From Hirsutella rhossiliensis (Eukaryota; Ascomycota; Sordariomycetes; Hypocreales; Ophiocordycipitaceae): DNA of 64,000 nucleotides. Made by a program: the position numbers and the translations under genes. A model generated the notes under the pieces. It was given only the letters and a program-made list of their open reading frames with translations. It ran no database searches and was not told the DNA's origin. The stretch spans positions 744,001 to 808,000 of the forward strand of contig NW_025408673.1 of the NCBI RefSeq assembly GCF_020360975.1, given 5' to 3'. Positions 1 to 11,847 of this stretch are shown here, one piece after another (position 1 is the stretch's first letter; the number at the start of each line of letters is the position of its first letter).

Positions 1-959
1 TACTTAAGTTATAAATTATCTATATAATCCGCCCTCTTAACTTATCTTACTCCTTAACTTTTAAGGGGGCCGCCTTAGCTATAACCTTTATTATTACTAG
101 CGCGCCTAAGACCTATAGCTTACCCTTATAGTAAAGGTAGCTATAGGGGTTAATATAGTAATCGCTTACTTAGACTTTTAACCTAAGGCCGCGGTTAAGA
201 GAGCGCGCTCTTACCTCTATAGCGTAGCGTACGCTTATATATATACTATCCTATACCGCTAGCTAGTCTTATAAGTATTAAAGCTCCTTATCTTAAAAGA
301 TACGCCGAGGGACGTTAAGCGTACCCTTAAGAAGGGCTAGGACCCTAGCCGCTCTTAAAGGGTTACCCTTTACCCTTAATAAAGTAGCGCTAAGGTAAGT
401 CTAAAGCGCCTTATTTAGGATTATTTATATATCTTATATATTAAGGTCTATAAAGGTAAGCTAGTTTTACTCTTTCTATAAGAGGGCTTTTAATACTATA
501 GCCTCCTTACTTAGTCTATACTTAATATAAAACTAAAAGTATAAGAGATACTTTACTTAGCGCGCTTACTACTTTAAGAGATACTATTAAGTTATAAAGT
601 ATTTAAGGTTCCTATAGTTTATAAGGATCTTAAAGCTCTTATAGCTATAGAGCTCCGCCTACTACTACTTAAGGTAGCTAATAATCGCTAATATCTCCTT
701 ATTATAGATTAAGTAGTTCCTCTTTACTATAATAAGCTTATATAAGTAGAACGCTACTAGCCTTCTTTACCCTTTTACTTCTTAAGATAGGGTTCCCTTA
801 AGTATATAACCGCTATAGTTTACTTTTATAGTTAAGAGATTATTAAAGTCCTACTATAGTAGTACTAAGACCTATAAAAATAAGTCCTTAAGGGCTTAGA
901 ACGCTTCTATTATATACTAGTCCCTTAGTATAGGGCTAGTACTTTAACCTAGCCGCCTA

Positions 960-1590
960 CCCGGATTTAGTATAGGTCTAATAGGTAGTTAAACGGACTA
1001 GCTACTATACGCAATAATATATATAAATAGACTAGCTACTATATATTATTACGCGTATTAAATATAGACTAGCTACTAGTCTTATAAGTTAAAGTAAGAG
1101 TAGTAATAACTATCTATATTCTTCTTTACCTACCTAAGATCTAGCGGGTTCTCTATCTTCTATATATTCTATAGTAAGCGTAAGACCTTACTTAGGGCTT
1201 TAACTAAGTAATATCTTAACCTTATAATTATATAATAGTAGTACGGCGTATTAGTAGTATTTCTTAGTATTTTCCTTAGGTAAGTATAGGTATTTCTCTA
1301 TAATTTCCCTGCTATATTCTTATAGTAACTTCTTAAGGAAATATTAGTATAATCCTTTAAGGAGCTATTATTACTTAGGAAATCGTAGTATATTCCCCGT
1401 ATAATATATCCTAAGGGGAAATCTCTATAAAATATCTATATAATCCGCTCGGTTATCGTTTCTAGGATTTCTAGGTAATTTCCTAGAGTTTACCCGGTAG
1501 CTTCTAGGTTCCTTTTTCTACGGGGAGCCTTAGGGAGTTAGGGTTAACTTCCCTAAGGGAAGCTAATATCGTTATAAGTACCTAGACTAT
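960..1590. repeat. Segment inserted in G3 (possible solo LTR or small element)
   Basis: The related copies at 50900-51300 (plus) and 59250-59500 (minus) run straight through the RNase H region, whereas here homology stops near 960 and resumes near 1590. The intervening DNA has no recognisable coding sequence. Its left part carries three direct repeats. I could not find convincing terminal repeats or a target duplication, so the element type is open. Confidence 0.4.
996..1080. repeat. Three short direct repeats, 34-37 bp spacing
   Basis: The 12-mer GACTAGCTACTA starts at about 996, 1030 and 1067, with AT-rich spacers. It lies at the left edge of the inserted segment and may be an internal repeat of that element. 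Confidence 0.5.
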
Positions 1591-4500
1591 CGACTATAAG
1601 ATATCCTATAATAGCTTCTACTTATATAGGTCCCTAAGAGAAAGGGGCCCTATCTCTTATTAGCTTATTAAGTAGTAGCACGATCTACGAGAACTCCTTA
1701 ATAAAGACCTAGTAGTAGTTAGCGAAGCTAAGGAGGCTCTATATACCTTATTACGATATTAAGGTCGCTTAATTATAGATAGCTTAAATCTTAGCTAGGT
1801 TTACTTATATACTTATACTTATAATAATAATAAAGCTAAGGTATTTAATATACTTAACGCTAAATTCGTATTTATTTAAGTCTAGGTATAAGCTATACTC
1901 TACTAAGCGGTTTAGTACCTTTTATGCCTTCTATATATAGTCTTTATAGCTCCCTCTTAAATAGATAAGAATATTATTTATATATATAAACGTAAACTTA
2001 TTAAAGAAACCCTTAAGTACTTAGTTAATATAATACTAGAATATAGCTAGGGTACTTACTAAGCTAAAGGGGGTAACTATCTACTTAAATAAGCTATATC
2101 TTATATAGAACGCTATCTTTTACTCCTCCTTATATACTATTTATATATTATAGAAACGCTTAAATAATATTAAGCTTTATAAACTACTTTACCTTTACTA
2201 AGTTATAAAGGGTCTCTCTTATAAGTAAAGGGGGGTACTAGTCTAAGTATATAATTGCGTTTAACGCTTAGTAGTCTATATAAAATTAAAGTCTACCCTT
2301 AGCTTCTATACGAATAAGACTAGAGCTACTACCTTAAAGGAGCTAGCCTTAATAAATCCCTTATTAAGGAGGCCTATAAGGGTCTTCTTTAATACTAGTA
2401 GTTCCTCTTATAATATACTATATAGCGGCCCGAATAGTAAGGGAAGCTCCTTACTATTATCCCTTATATAAAGCGGTATTAAGTAGTCTACGCCTAGCTT
2501 TTAAGGGTTTAACTTATTAGCCTTACTCTTTTAAAAGAGCGGTAGTAGGTTATAAAACTATAGTAGGATAGCTTACTATAGCTCCTCTTTTAATATAGGG
2601 CGCTTTAGTTATAGCGCTTTCTTAATATCCGCTAAGCTAACCGCGTAGATTAACGCTATAGCTATAGCCGGCCCCTTCCGCTTATAAATTTACCGTAATA
2701 TACTTATAAATACTAAGGCTAAGACTTCCTAGGCGTCTTATAAGTTAAGTAAGGCATCTAGCGCTTCCTCCTTACCGCTATACTAGACCTAGGACTATAT
2801 AGGGCTAAACTATAGCCTCCCCTTATATAGTACTAAATATAACTTAATATATATTAACTATAGCTTCTTAAGAATTAAGGGAAACTTAAGCTAGGGGACT
2901 ATATATACTATTAATAGCTATAAGAGGCCGTTAGCCTTTATAACTATTTAAGCGACGCCTTTAATAACCGCGCTTTTTATTACGGCTAAGGCGCCCTTTA
3001 TATACTTAAGGCGAATCTTCTCTACTAGTAAGCGTAGCTTAAGGGCTTTTACTTTATTAATTATAGCGTAATACTAGTAACTTTTATCTATAAGGGTAGA
3101 GAGAAGGTAAGTCTAGTTAATAATAACTAATATTAAAGTAGGTTCTTCTTTAATATACTTTACTAGGTCCTCCTTAGCTAGTATTAGCTTACTAAGCTCT
3201 AGGGCCCGCCTTTATACTAAAGCTAAGCTTTTCCCTTTACTTTATATATAGTAAAGGTTCCCTTATCTCCCTTATTATCGGATTCTAATAAGGCGCGGGT
3301 AACTTATATCTTTACTATCCTCCTTATTAAAAGGTAAGGGTAAGACCTAACTATATATATACTTACGCTATAACGTATATAGCGGCCCTCTTTATATCGT
3401 TTACTAATTTCCTTATAGGGCACTTACTTAGCCGTCTTATTAAACTACGCCGCTAGCGGAGTAGCTAGGGTCTTACTATTACTACGCCCCTTAGGGCGTA
3501 TAGCCGCTATTTAAACGTCGCCGTTTATATCGACCGCCGCCTTAAGAGCGGGCCTAGGTATAAATAGGTTAAGTAGGAAGGAACTATTTAGCCCGTTAGT
3601 CCCGCTTAAGGCTAAGCACTTATATAGCTTTTAAAAGTATAGCGTTTACTTATATCCTTAAGCTACTTTTATAAGGCGGGCTATATAGCCCTTATAGGTA
3701 AAGGGTATTATAACAAGGATAAGTAGCTCTTAAAGTGCTAGGGAGATTAAGTTTTATAGCTAGGTAAGCTTAGCGCCGTCCTCCTAAGTAGTATTACCCG
3801 CCGCTTAGGTTAGGGTCTCTTTAAATTCTAATAAGAACTCCCTAAAAGACTACCCCTTATACTAAGTAAGGGTCTATAGCTTATCCTATGCTTTCTCCTA
3901 CTCTTATATATTGCTAAAGGTATAGACTAAGTAGTTAAAGAATACTTAGGGGTGTTTTATCCCTTTAGGACCGCCCTACTCTTAAAAGCCCGCTACTCGC
4001 TATATCTAGGGCTCTAGTAGTATATAAAGGAGCGAGAACTAAACTATCTCCTTATAGCTATTAAGTCCTTATTTCTTATTAATATAGTATTTTACTATTA
4101 AGCGGTTAAGGAAGAAGTAAAAGGTTTTTAGCTTATTATCTTAGGTAGGCTATAGTAATAGCTTCTATCTACTAAGGGCCGCCTTATATTTTAACCTCTT
4201 AGTAGTAGGGGGCGTATTTATTAGAGCTAGTATTAAGAGGGTATTAAGGATCTAGTATAAGGTTGCTCGTTAGTCTAAGTCTTATAATATTTAGTAGAAT
4301 AGCTTTATAAATTAAGCTTATTTATCCCGTTACTACTAAGCCTCTTTTTATAGGTATTACTAGTATAGCTCTTCTACTTATTACTCTAGCTATTAGTACT
4401 AAGCTTCTTCTTATAGTAGCTACTACTACTACTACTACCTTAGCTAGTACTACTAAGGTTTTAATATTAAGTCTAATATAAGGATAGCTTATACTATTAT

Positions 4501-4639
4501 AGGGTAGGTAAAGGGTTATACTATAGGTGCCTTTTATTATATTATAATAATAAGCTATATAGGATCTAACTATATGCTGCGCTTACTACTATTAAATACG
4601 CGTTTATATATATAGCTTACCTTACCTTATAACGCTTTC

Positions 4640-7003
4640 GGCTAAGGTCTAGGCTAATGCCTAGACCTATATAAATACCCTTATACTAGCACCCTCTTTT
4701 TAGATATAAAGGGCGCCTTTAATTTCGTATTAAAGGAATAGCTTATAAGGGTCTTAAGGGACTTAAACCTCCTTAAGGCCCTTATAAGCTAGGTAGACTA
4801 CTTCCTTACTAAAAAGAAGATCTAGCTAGCCTTTAAGGGGTAAGTCTAGCCCCTTATAGACCTAGTAATAAGGGTGCCTTAAGGGTCCTTTATTAGCCTT
4901 ATTTTATTCCTCTTATATATTAGGGGATACTAGTAGCTAAGGGATACTAGCTATCTTATATAGATAACTTTAATATCTTTATAACGTCGACCTCGGCTAA
5001 GAAGAACGTTCGGTAGCTAGAAGTAATAGCTACTAACCTATTCGAATAAGCTAAGGACTAAGGGGTCTACTTTAACCTCTTAAAGATAGAACTTATCTAC
5101 TTTAGTAGGTAAAGGCAGCTTATTTTAAAGGGTATAATAGTAAGAGGCTTATTTTTTAAGGTAAAGCTCTTAGTATAGTAGCTAGGGGTCTTCTTTAATT
5201 CTAAGCTCCTATTTAAATAATATATTAAGAAGAAGGTAGCCTTTATATAAGCTGCTTTTAAAGGACTATCCTACCTAACCTCTATATAAAAAGGCCTATT
5301 ATTTAGAGCCTTTAAATAGCTCTACTAAGCCTACGTAACCTCTATAATAAACTATAGGGCCTAGCTTTAGTATAAGGGGCCTAAGACCCTTAAGAGCCTT
5401 ATAAAGCCTTTAAGCTCTTTTAAAGGTCTTAGGGGCCTTTAAAGGATCCCTTATTAAGGCTATAAAAGCTAAAGCGGCCCTACCGCTACTAAAGGTATAA
5501 TTTAAAAGGGTATACTTCTCCTATACCCTCCGAACCCTATACTTCTTACCTAGTTACCTTATAAGGAAGGCTTACGACCTAGCTATATAAGATTACCTTA
5601 CTAACTTAGGCTCCGACCTAAGGGCCTTAAGCTATATTAAGGTATATATATAGCTCTTCCGCCTCCTTAAAGGCCTAATAGCTCTTATAGAACCTAATTA
5701 TAACTTTAAAAAAAGGAAAGCTAGCTAGGAGCCCTTATAAGCCTTAGAGCCTAAGGCCTTTATTACGATAATAAAGGCCCCTAAGCCCTTAGCTAAGAAG
5801 TAGTACTAATGCCTCTTAGCTAGCCTAGCTAGCTTAAAAGACTTTAGGTTACGGCCCCTAGCCTTTTATACTAACGGCTCTAAGGGGTGCCCTAAGGGGT
5901 CCCTTATAAAGACTAACGCTTACTTCTTTTACGAAATAGGCCTAGAAAATAAGCTTATTAAGGCGGACTATAAGAACCTAGGGCCCTCGATTAAAGTAGC
6001 TAACGTAGAGCTATTCGCGATACTAAAGGTCCTAAAGGACCTAGCTAAGAGGCCTTAGCCCTTAAGGCTTAGCCCCCTTAACCCCCTAATAAATACCTAT
6101 ATCTTTATAGATAGCTAAGCTACTATAAGGAAGGTTATAGGTTTCTTAGACCTAGCTATATATATTAAAAGGCTCCTATTTAGCTTAGAAACCTATTATA
6201 ACGTATAGCTATACTAGTACCCTAGCTACCTAAGGCTCTTTAGTAACGAGCTAGCTAACTAGTTAGCTAAATAAGGCTTAAGGGCCCCTACCTAAGGGAC
6301 CCCCTTAGTCTCTATTAGCTACTTATAAAGAAAGGTCTAGTAAGCTACTAAGGACTATTAAAAGGGACTCTAGGCTACCGAGGCGGCTAAAGTCCTTAGG
6401 GCTAAGGGCCTAGGTAAGTACTATATATTTATTCGAAGGATCCCCCGCCTAGCCCTTAGCCTAGAAAAGGACCTTATAGGGAGGCTAGGCCGACCCTCTT
6501 AGCCTTTTACTAGCTCCTCTTTAGGGACGGCTTCTTATTTTCCTTCTTAAAAAAGACTAATAAGGTAGACCGAGACGACTACCGCTTCGGCTAAGGAAGG
6601 CATACGGCTAGGCACCTTATCCTAAGGTGCCCGAACTATAGGAGGGAAAGAGAGGTCCTTTACCGGACCTCTAAGAGATAGAAGGGGGCCCTTAGCCTAC
6701 TTATTCTCTATAACTCTAAGGAAGGAAGGGAAGCCCTTCTAACCTTCTTAGCTAAAACAGAGATAGGGACAGCTAAGTAGCTCGAAAAGGAGTAACCTAG
6801 GGGCCCTAAGGCCCTTAGGGGGGGAAATCACCGCGCAGGAGGAACTAGACTAACCTTTCCTTTATTATTGCCTTTATAGCTACCCTTTCCCTAATTAGTT
6901 ATAAGCCCCCGGGCTCTATAGCTAGCTGGGACTGCTAATAGGGGCCTAGGCCCCTACTAGCCTCGCCAAGGCCCTAGAGGCTGCATGCGAGTAATGAAAT
7001 AAA
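4640..7003 (+). pseudogene. 5'-truncated LINE (Tad1/I-like): RT and RNase H remnants
   Basis: The plus strand reads as a non-LTR reverse transcriptase. DIKGAF (RT motif A type) is near 4700, a VPxGS-type motif followed by a hydrophobic LILFLLYI stretch is at about 4870-4920, and the palm follows to about 5110. From about 5850 a ribonuclease H domain is visible: FYTNGSKG, then a VELFAIL helix near 6005, an IFIDS strand near 6100 and a SNELAN-LAK segment near 6245. The C-terminal part near 6600-6640 resembles the usual HLILxCP tail. Stops are all of the RIP kind. The endonuclease half is missing, so the copy is 5'-truncated. The 3' end is set where composition changes, just after a run ending AAATAAAACGAAAT; no long poly(A) remains. 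Confidence 0.7.
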
Positions 7004-7368
7004 ACGAAATTACTGCTAACTTGATTTCAATACTAGGGCTTTCGCCCCACCAACCCCTGGTGCCGAAAGGCAAGTTGTTCCGACTCGGGTTGCATCAGTA
7101 GTCACCGTCGGATTCAAAGTCGCTCGACAAAAAGAGCTGCATTTGTATTCTCGATGCCCGTGGCTTCGAGGGGGGGCGGGTTTCCAACCCATGATGTCCG
7201 GATTGATCGAGGCCCGGAACAGGTGACAACCAGACCCCAGGCCAATGCAATTCAGATAATAAACAGGATATGACCATGACGTGCCATTTTCTCTTTGTGC
7301 CACCTTGATTCACCACTTGCCAGTCTATTTCCAACCCAGACAACAACTTGGGAATTTTTGCAGACATC

Positions 7369-8710
7369 ATGCCAGCCCCAAATCCCCTCAGCCATGTTCT
7401 CTGTCTGCTTGTTCTCGTCGCAATCGGAGCAACATCCGTTCTGGAACATGGGTGAGGATTTGGTCTCCAAGCTTGATAGCATTGTGTCCGAGACCAGAAA
7501 CTCAAATAACGTGGTCCAATAGCTCTGCAGCTGCCCCTAGACTGCTGCACGCTCGCAAAGACGAGGCTCTTGACGACTCGGCCTGTTTTGCACAATGCGA
7601 GCTGGAGACCTGCGGAGGCTCGTCGTGCCCAATAGAGCGAAGCATTCTTCGGCGTAGCCTAAACTCGTTTGAACTTGATCATTTCGCTCAGCTTAATGAA
7701 TCTGGTGCAGCGACGGGACATGACCTCTGGAAGCGAGTTTTTCGATACGACACCTCGTCGCTAAGGTATACCGGTGGCAAACCTCCTACTGTCGGGCAGC
7801 TTTCCAACTACCTCCCGGCTGTGTTCAACGGCGGAGAGATCCAACAATATGGTGCCCCGTTAACTTGCATCAATGGTAAAGGCCCAGTTAGCCAGCATTT
7901 TCCATAGTGTTTACGACCGTGCTAACAAGTCATGGTGAGTAGACGGGACAGAGCAGGCTGTCATGCACCAAAGAGAGTTTGGAGACGAGCCCTTCCAGAT
8001 CATGACGGGGGGGGCTCCATGGTTGCACAATGGTGCGTGGTTTAACACGCTGTCAGCCCATATCGACTCGGGCCGCTGACTGGACCTCAAAATCAAGGTG
8101 ACGCTTGTGTCTAGAAGAGCTGTATGGCAAGTGCGTCTCTCATCTAGCCCCGGTTACCCAAGACTAAACCCGAGTCTAATTGCGACGTCGTATAATCAAG
8201 GCACACTTTTGGGAGGTGTACTCGATGGGCGCCAACAACCCAGACGGGAAGAGGAACACTGCCTTCCAGCACAGGGTTCTCGACGCCATGGCAGGGTCGC
8301 GCACGAGCAGTCTGGTGGACGTTAGGAATGAAAACAACGTGATCAAGCCATATGTTCGGCCCGACGGGCCGGGCATCGACCCCGACCTTTTCAACCGCGA
8401 CGACGACGAGACAACTCTGTATATCATGACCCCCTCGTCCCTGGGAAAGTCAAAGGACAAAGGCGCGAGAAACCCAACACGCGTTAAAGAGATGTCTAAC
8501 AAAGTAAAAGAAATCCTCGGCCGTGAACCCCGGAAGGCTGAAATCATATATGAGGCTTTCAACTGGATAATTCCAGCCGAGGCAGCACAGGTAAATCTTT
8601 CGCACCGGGGCATGTGCTTATTTCAATACGATCCGAATAGCAATGGCAAGGGACAGAAGGCATGGCGTTTGTTTAACGAGGACAATTGGGCAACGGGGGT
8701 GGTTTCATAG
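7369..8710 (+). CDS. Secreted protein of unknown function, four exons, in-frame TGA at 8077
   Basis: Four exons join in one frame: 7369-7451, 7523-7875, 7943-8130 and 8201-8710 (377 codons plus stop). The introns are short: GTGAGG to TAG, GTAAAG to TAG with a GCTAAC branch site at 7921, and GTGCGT to AAG with a GACTAAAC branch site. Each keeps phase exactly, which supports the model. Residues 1-20 are a signal peptide (hydrophobic LCLLVLVAIGA core). A cysteine-bearing stretch follows (CFAQC, then ETCGGSSCP) in exon 2. The rest is soluble and charged, with a lysine-rich part around KSKDKGARN. I do not recognise the family; an effector or cell-wall-associated role is only a guess. The TGA at 8077-8079 breaks exon 3, so the gene is truncated, a pseudogene, or differently spliced: the TGA sits inside GCTGAC, which could be a branch site, but the acceptor this needs (GAG at 8119) is poor. 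Position 7369 is chosen because it alone gives the signal peptide. Confidence 0.6.
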
Positions 8711-9089
8711 GGGACCCTATCAACGTGTTTGATTTATTATAGCTTGGATAGAGAGGCGCGAGTTCCAAGCACCATCGTCTGCTTCTCGAAATTTCCAGGC
8801 CGATAGCAAGGGCTAGCAAAGGTAGTCAACCATGCTGCTTGAGTGTGGCTTTGAACAGGCTCGTCCGTATGCTCGTTACGATAAAAACCACAAAAGGCTC
8901 TATGCGACAAGTTTAACTCAAGCCACATGCAGTATCAGTTGGTTCCTATTATTGCAAGCTCCGCTTTGCCCCATCTTCAATAATGACAATGGCGAGTCTT
9001 GCCTGTGTACGAATCCACCTTTCGTTCATATATGCCCCTAGTTCAACATATGATACTTGGGTATATAAAATCTACTACGCTGTTATTCG
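8711..9089. other. Convergent intergenic region
   Basis: About 380 bases lie between the stop codons of two convergent genes. Composition is normal and not RIP-like. A GTATATAAAAT string near 9060 resembles a TATA box but no gene is placed to use it. I see nothing else. Confidence 0.6.
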
Positions 9090-11063
9090 TTATTCCGATA
9101 ACGGGAAGCTTGTCCAAGATTCTTTCCAATCGCCTGCCCGATCTGGCCAGAGATCTCTCCAAACTTGGTCGGAACGTTCAGCCAACTCGGCCATCTTGAT
9201 CAAGTCTTCATCATAATACCTGCGCTTCCATATCAAGACTTCTCTCGCAGACACTTTCTCGCCAGCATTGTCGCAGTCACCCCTTTCACATATCCAAGAG
9301 CGTGCGATCCACGTAAGTATATATGATGTTGTTACGTCGGAGTGACCACAGAAATTCGGTATGCGGGATATGCCACGAGGCTGCACTCTCAGGTACTGCA
9401 AAGTCTCCTTGGGACCCTGAGCGGCGGAAATAATGCGGAAAATGCAGCGTGCTAGGGCGGCATCTATGGCCGCGTTAGTAAAGACGAGTCGAAGCTGCTC
9501 CATGCATCCCTGGGTGTCTTCATTTATGTCATATGATGAGCTCGAAAAGAGGCACTCAGTAGCTGGAAGCATGCGCATCCACAGAGTCAACCTCTCGAGA
9601 CGCGAGAATCTGCCCAAAGAGCGATATAGTTGGACTTCATGTCGATTGCCTTTGGTGCGAAGTATCGGGACTTGCAGTTCTCTTAGGCCTGGACAGCGTT
9701 GCTGAATTTTGTCTAGGTGCAGCAAGGAGACGTGTTCCGCTGTGTCTAGTCGAAGATGGCGCAACGTGCGGCCGTGATGGGTCAGTATTGCCTCTAGGGG
9801 CCTTTCCCTGATATGATAGTATAATGTCAGGCTGTCGAGCGGGTCGAGCACGGCTAGCATTGCACCTATAGCTTCGTCTTCAACACTAAGGGCAGTGTCG
9901 CCTTGGTTATTACCGGTATATACGGTACTCAATGGTAGCCCGAGGGAGCGAAGGGACTTGAATGTTCCATGTTCTGCTATCTGGAGTAAATCTTGAAGGG
10001 TTGAAGCTGGCAGCTGGCACAGAATATCCAGGTTTGTCAAGCAGGTAAAGTCTATGCGCCAGGTGCCAGAAAACAGATGCACGATATTAAAAGAAAGTCC
10101 GTCTAGTACAAGCGTATAAGGACGACCGATGCGATTGCATGTCCCGCTTGTCGGAAATCCTGGCCATAAAGGCCGGGGACTGCCATAGGCCGCGCGTTGG
10201 TAGGCAAGAGACGAGCCGTGCCCTTTTTCCTTTAGCCAGACGTGTTTCAGATTCGGCGCAGTATGAGCTATCATTTCTAAGACTGCCTCATAATTATAGT
10301 CGACTTGATCCTCACAATAGCCCGAGTGCTGCGCGACCAGGCTGTACAGGCACGGCGATGTTGCGAGAGCCCAGTCATCGTCGTCGATTTGGCGCGGGCT
10401 CTCCTTGACGTACCGGAGGCTTCTCAGGTCAAAGACGGGCATATGAAGACGACTTTGAGGATGGCGATGGTGGAGCGCGGCGAGGATGCCCCTCGGCAAC
10501 TGCTCTGCCGACGCAAAGATGAAGTCAACAAGACCGTGCAGGCTCTTGAGCAATTGAACGAATGTGTGCCACAGGTCGTCTTGCTGATCTCTATTGTCTC
10601 TTGCTTGTGTGCCATACGGTCTAACCCAATGAAAAGGTTCAGCGGGCGGATAGAAGAATCGGTCGGGCGGGTGGCCCCATCCGCTTTCGTCATCTACTTG
10701 CTGGTCGCCGTCTAACTCGCACCGTTCTTCTTCTTGACCTCTAGCATAGTCGTATGCTTCATCGGGGAACAGAGGGTTGTAACCAATGACGGTAACTCGT
10801 CGCACATAGCCCATGCTCTGCCTAAGGCTCAAGATGGCGCTCCATCGTGCCACGTCCGACTGAAACTGCTCTCTGGTCCGAGTTGTGATTGTCATGCGCG
10901 CAAAGCGCTGCCTTGTTGTTGAAGCGCAGCAACGTTTGCTGACGAGCGAGAAGGAAAACAGGCTTTGGCGCCTGCCATCGCAGTACGGGAGATAGTCGCA
11001 GATGCGCTCCAGCACATCGAACGGAAGGCCGTCGAGCAAGGGGCTAGGCGTATAGCACCCCAT
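9090..11063 (-). CDS. F-box protein with leucine-rich-repeat-like region
   Basis: This is a single open frame of 657 codons. An F-box lies at about residues 9-50 (LPFDVLERICDYLP, then LFSFSLVSKRC), the motif that binds Skp1 in SCF ubiquitin ligases. From about residue 300 on, short leucine-rich segments recur (LVLDGLSFNIVHLF, LRSLGLPL, LRHLRLDTAEH, LERLTLWMRML). These resemble the degenerate repeats of fungal F-box/LRR proteins that choose a substrate. The start is the ATG at 11061-11063, close upstream of the F-box. No intron is needed. Codon use is normal and there is no RIP signature, although repeat deserts lie within 5 kb on both sides. The target is unknown. Fungi carry many such fast-evolving F-box genes, so no orthology is implied. 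This is the only clearly intact host gene in the window. Confidence 0.9.
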   Translation of the reverse strand: MGCYTPSPLLDGLPFDVLERICDYLPYCDGRRQSLFSFSLVSKRCCASTTRQRFARMTITTRTREQFQSDVARWSAILSLRQSMGYVRRVTVIGYNPLFPDEAYDYARGQEEERCELDGDQQVDDESGWGHPPDRFFYPPAEPFHWVRPYGTQARDNRDQQDDLWHTFVQLLKSLHGLVDFIFASAEQLPRGILAALHHRHPQSRLHMPVFDLRSLRYVKESPRQIDDDDWALATSPCLYSLVAQHSGYCEDQVDYNYEAVLEMIAHTAPNLKHVWLKEKGHGSSLAYQRAAYGSPRPLWPGFPTSGTCNRIGRPYTLVLDGLSFNIVHLFSGTWRIDFTCLTNLDILCQLPASTLQDLLQIAEHGTFKSLRSLGLPLSTVYTGNNQGDTALSVEDEAIGAMLAVLDPLDSLTLYYHIRERPLEAILTHHGRTLRHLRLDTAEHVSLLHLDKIQQRCPGLRELQVPILRTKGNRHEVQLYRSLGRFSRLERLTLWMRMLPATECLFSSSSYDINEDTQGCMEQLRLVFTNAAIDAALARCIFRIISAAQGPKETLQYLRVQPRGISRIPNFCGHSDVTTSYILTWIARSWICERGDCDNAGEKVSAREVLIWKRRYYDEDLIKMAELAERSDQVWRDLWPDRAGDWKESWTSFPLSE

Positions 11064-11771
11064 TGCGCAAATCTATAGAAGGGGGCTTCAAGGTTGGGAA
11101 GACGCGCAAGCGAAGCTGGGAATCAAGAATGCAAAGAGGCGATGAAAGCGCAGGCCAAGGTGGTGGTCATGGCAGAGTAATTCGCTCAAACGCTCGTGGT
11201 CAGTTGGGGGAGAGCCTTGACTATAGAGGAACCTATTATAGTTATATCATTATTATTGGTCCGTCCCATTATAATAATGGGCTCCGCCATGTTCTCCGCC
11301 TTGGATACGACTTGACGGCCAAGTCCAAGTGTCAAGCAGGCGATGGCATAGCTTCAATGTCCGTCGAGAGTAGTGCCCAAGGCGGGGATGATCCTTTTGA
11401 AAAGCGTCTAATCCACCATGGCTGAATGGGGGATAAGGCAGACTTAACCCTCGGGCCTCGGCTCAGAAAGCATCCGCACTAACTTACGGAGCCGGCTTTT
11501 AGAAGTGCTTGCCTACGCTAAGATAGCCTATGTAAGGAACAAGAAAAGGGTAAAGCAAGGATATTTACCGCGCATATAAATCTGTATTTTCTTTTATTTT
11601 CCATAAATCAACTATGCTGAATAAAAAACTAAATATCACGACCTAAGCGCTAATTATACTCGTGCCCGCCCCCACCTTAAGGGGATTCGCTTTGGCTCAC
11701 TTTAGTATAAAGACGCCGTACAGAGTTCCTCTGCAAGAAAAAAATTCTGCTGAGGTAGATGTTCTTGTCAC
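11064..11771. other. Upstream region of the F-box gene, no gene seen
   Basis: Normal composition gives way to mixed composition after about 11500. It holds a 17-bp palindrome with arms CCCATTAT/ATAATGGG at about 11265-11281. A small open frame at 11063-11425 runs against the F-box gene from its start codon and looks like chance. The F-box promoter should lie here, but I cannot point to a defined element. Confidence 0.5.
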
Positions 11772-11847
11772 TGTCGCGAACCAGATTTGACGTTCAATTG
11801 AACATACCACCTGAACAACAGGTGGCTTGATTTTTCGTGACAGTCAC
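11767..11847. repeat. Imperfect hairpin at the edge of the solo LTR
   Basis: An inner stem CCACCTG/CAGGTGG surrounds AACAA near 11808-11826. An outer arm pairs GTCACTGTC with the GACAGTCAC end at 11839-11847, with one mismatch. It straddles the left end of the solo LTR and could be an RNA structure of the LTR or a small palindromic insertion. Confidence 0.45.

Larger units (their letters stand above)
1..4640 (-). mobile_element. Ty3/gypsy relic G3, RIP-degraded, cut by the window start
   Basis: Read on the minus strand this is gag to pol of a Ty3/gypsy element. It aligns segment by segment with the complete element at 48183-55159: the RNase H to integrase linker at about 180-400, RNase H at about 540-930, RT at about 1740-2500 and the gag core at about 3840-4300. 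Integrase and one LTR lie outside the window. No frame is open; stops are TAA/TAG as expected when CAA, CAG and TGG codons are hit by RIP. A foreign segment interrupts it at about 960-1590. The right edge against the LINE is not sharp and I did not find its 5' LTR. It looks like a diverged subfamily of G2 rather than the same family. Confidence 0.75.

Noticed and set aside
11063..11425. 120-codon plus-strand frame upstream of the F-box gene
   Set aside because: Low-complexity start, no domain, overlaps the F-box start codon in antisense; likely chance.
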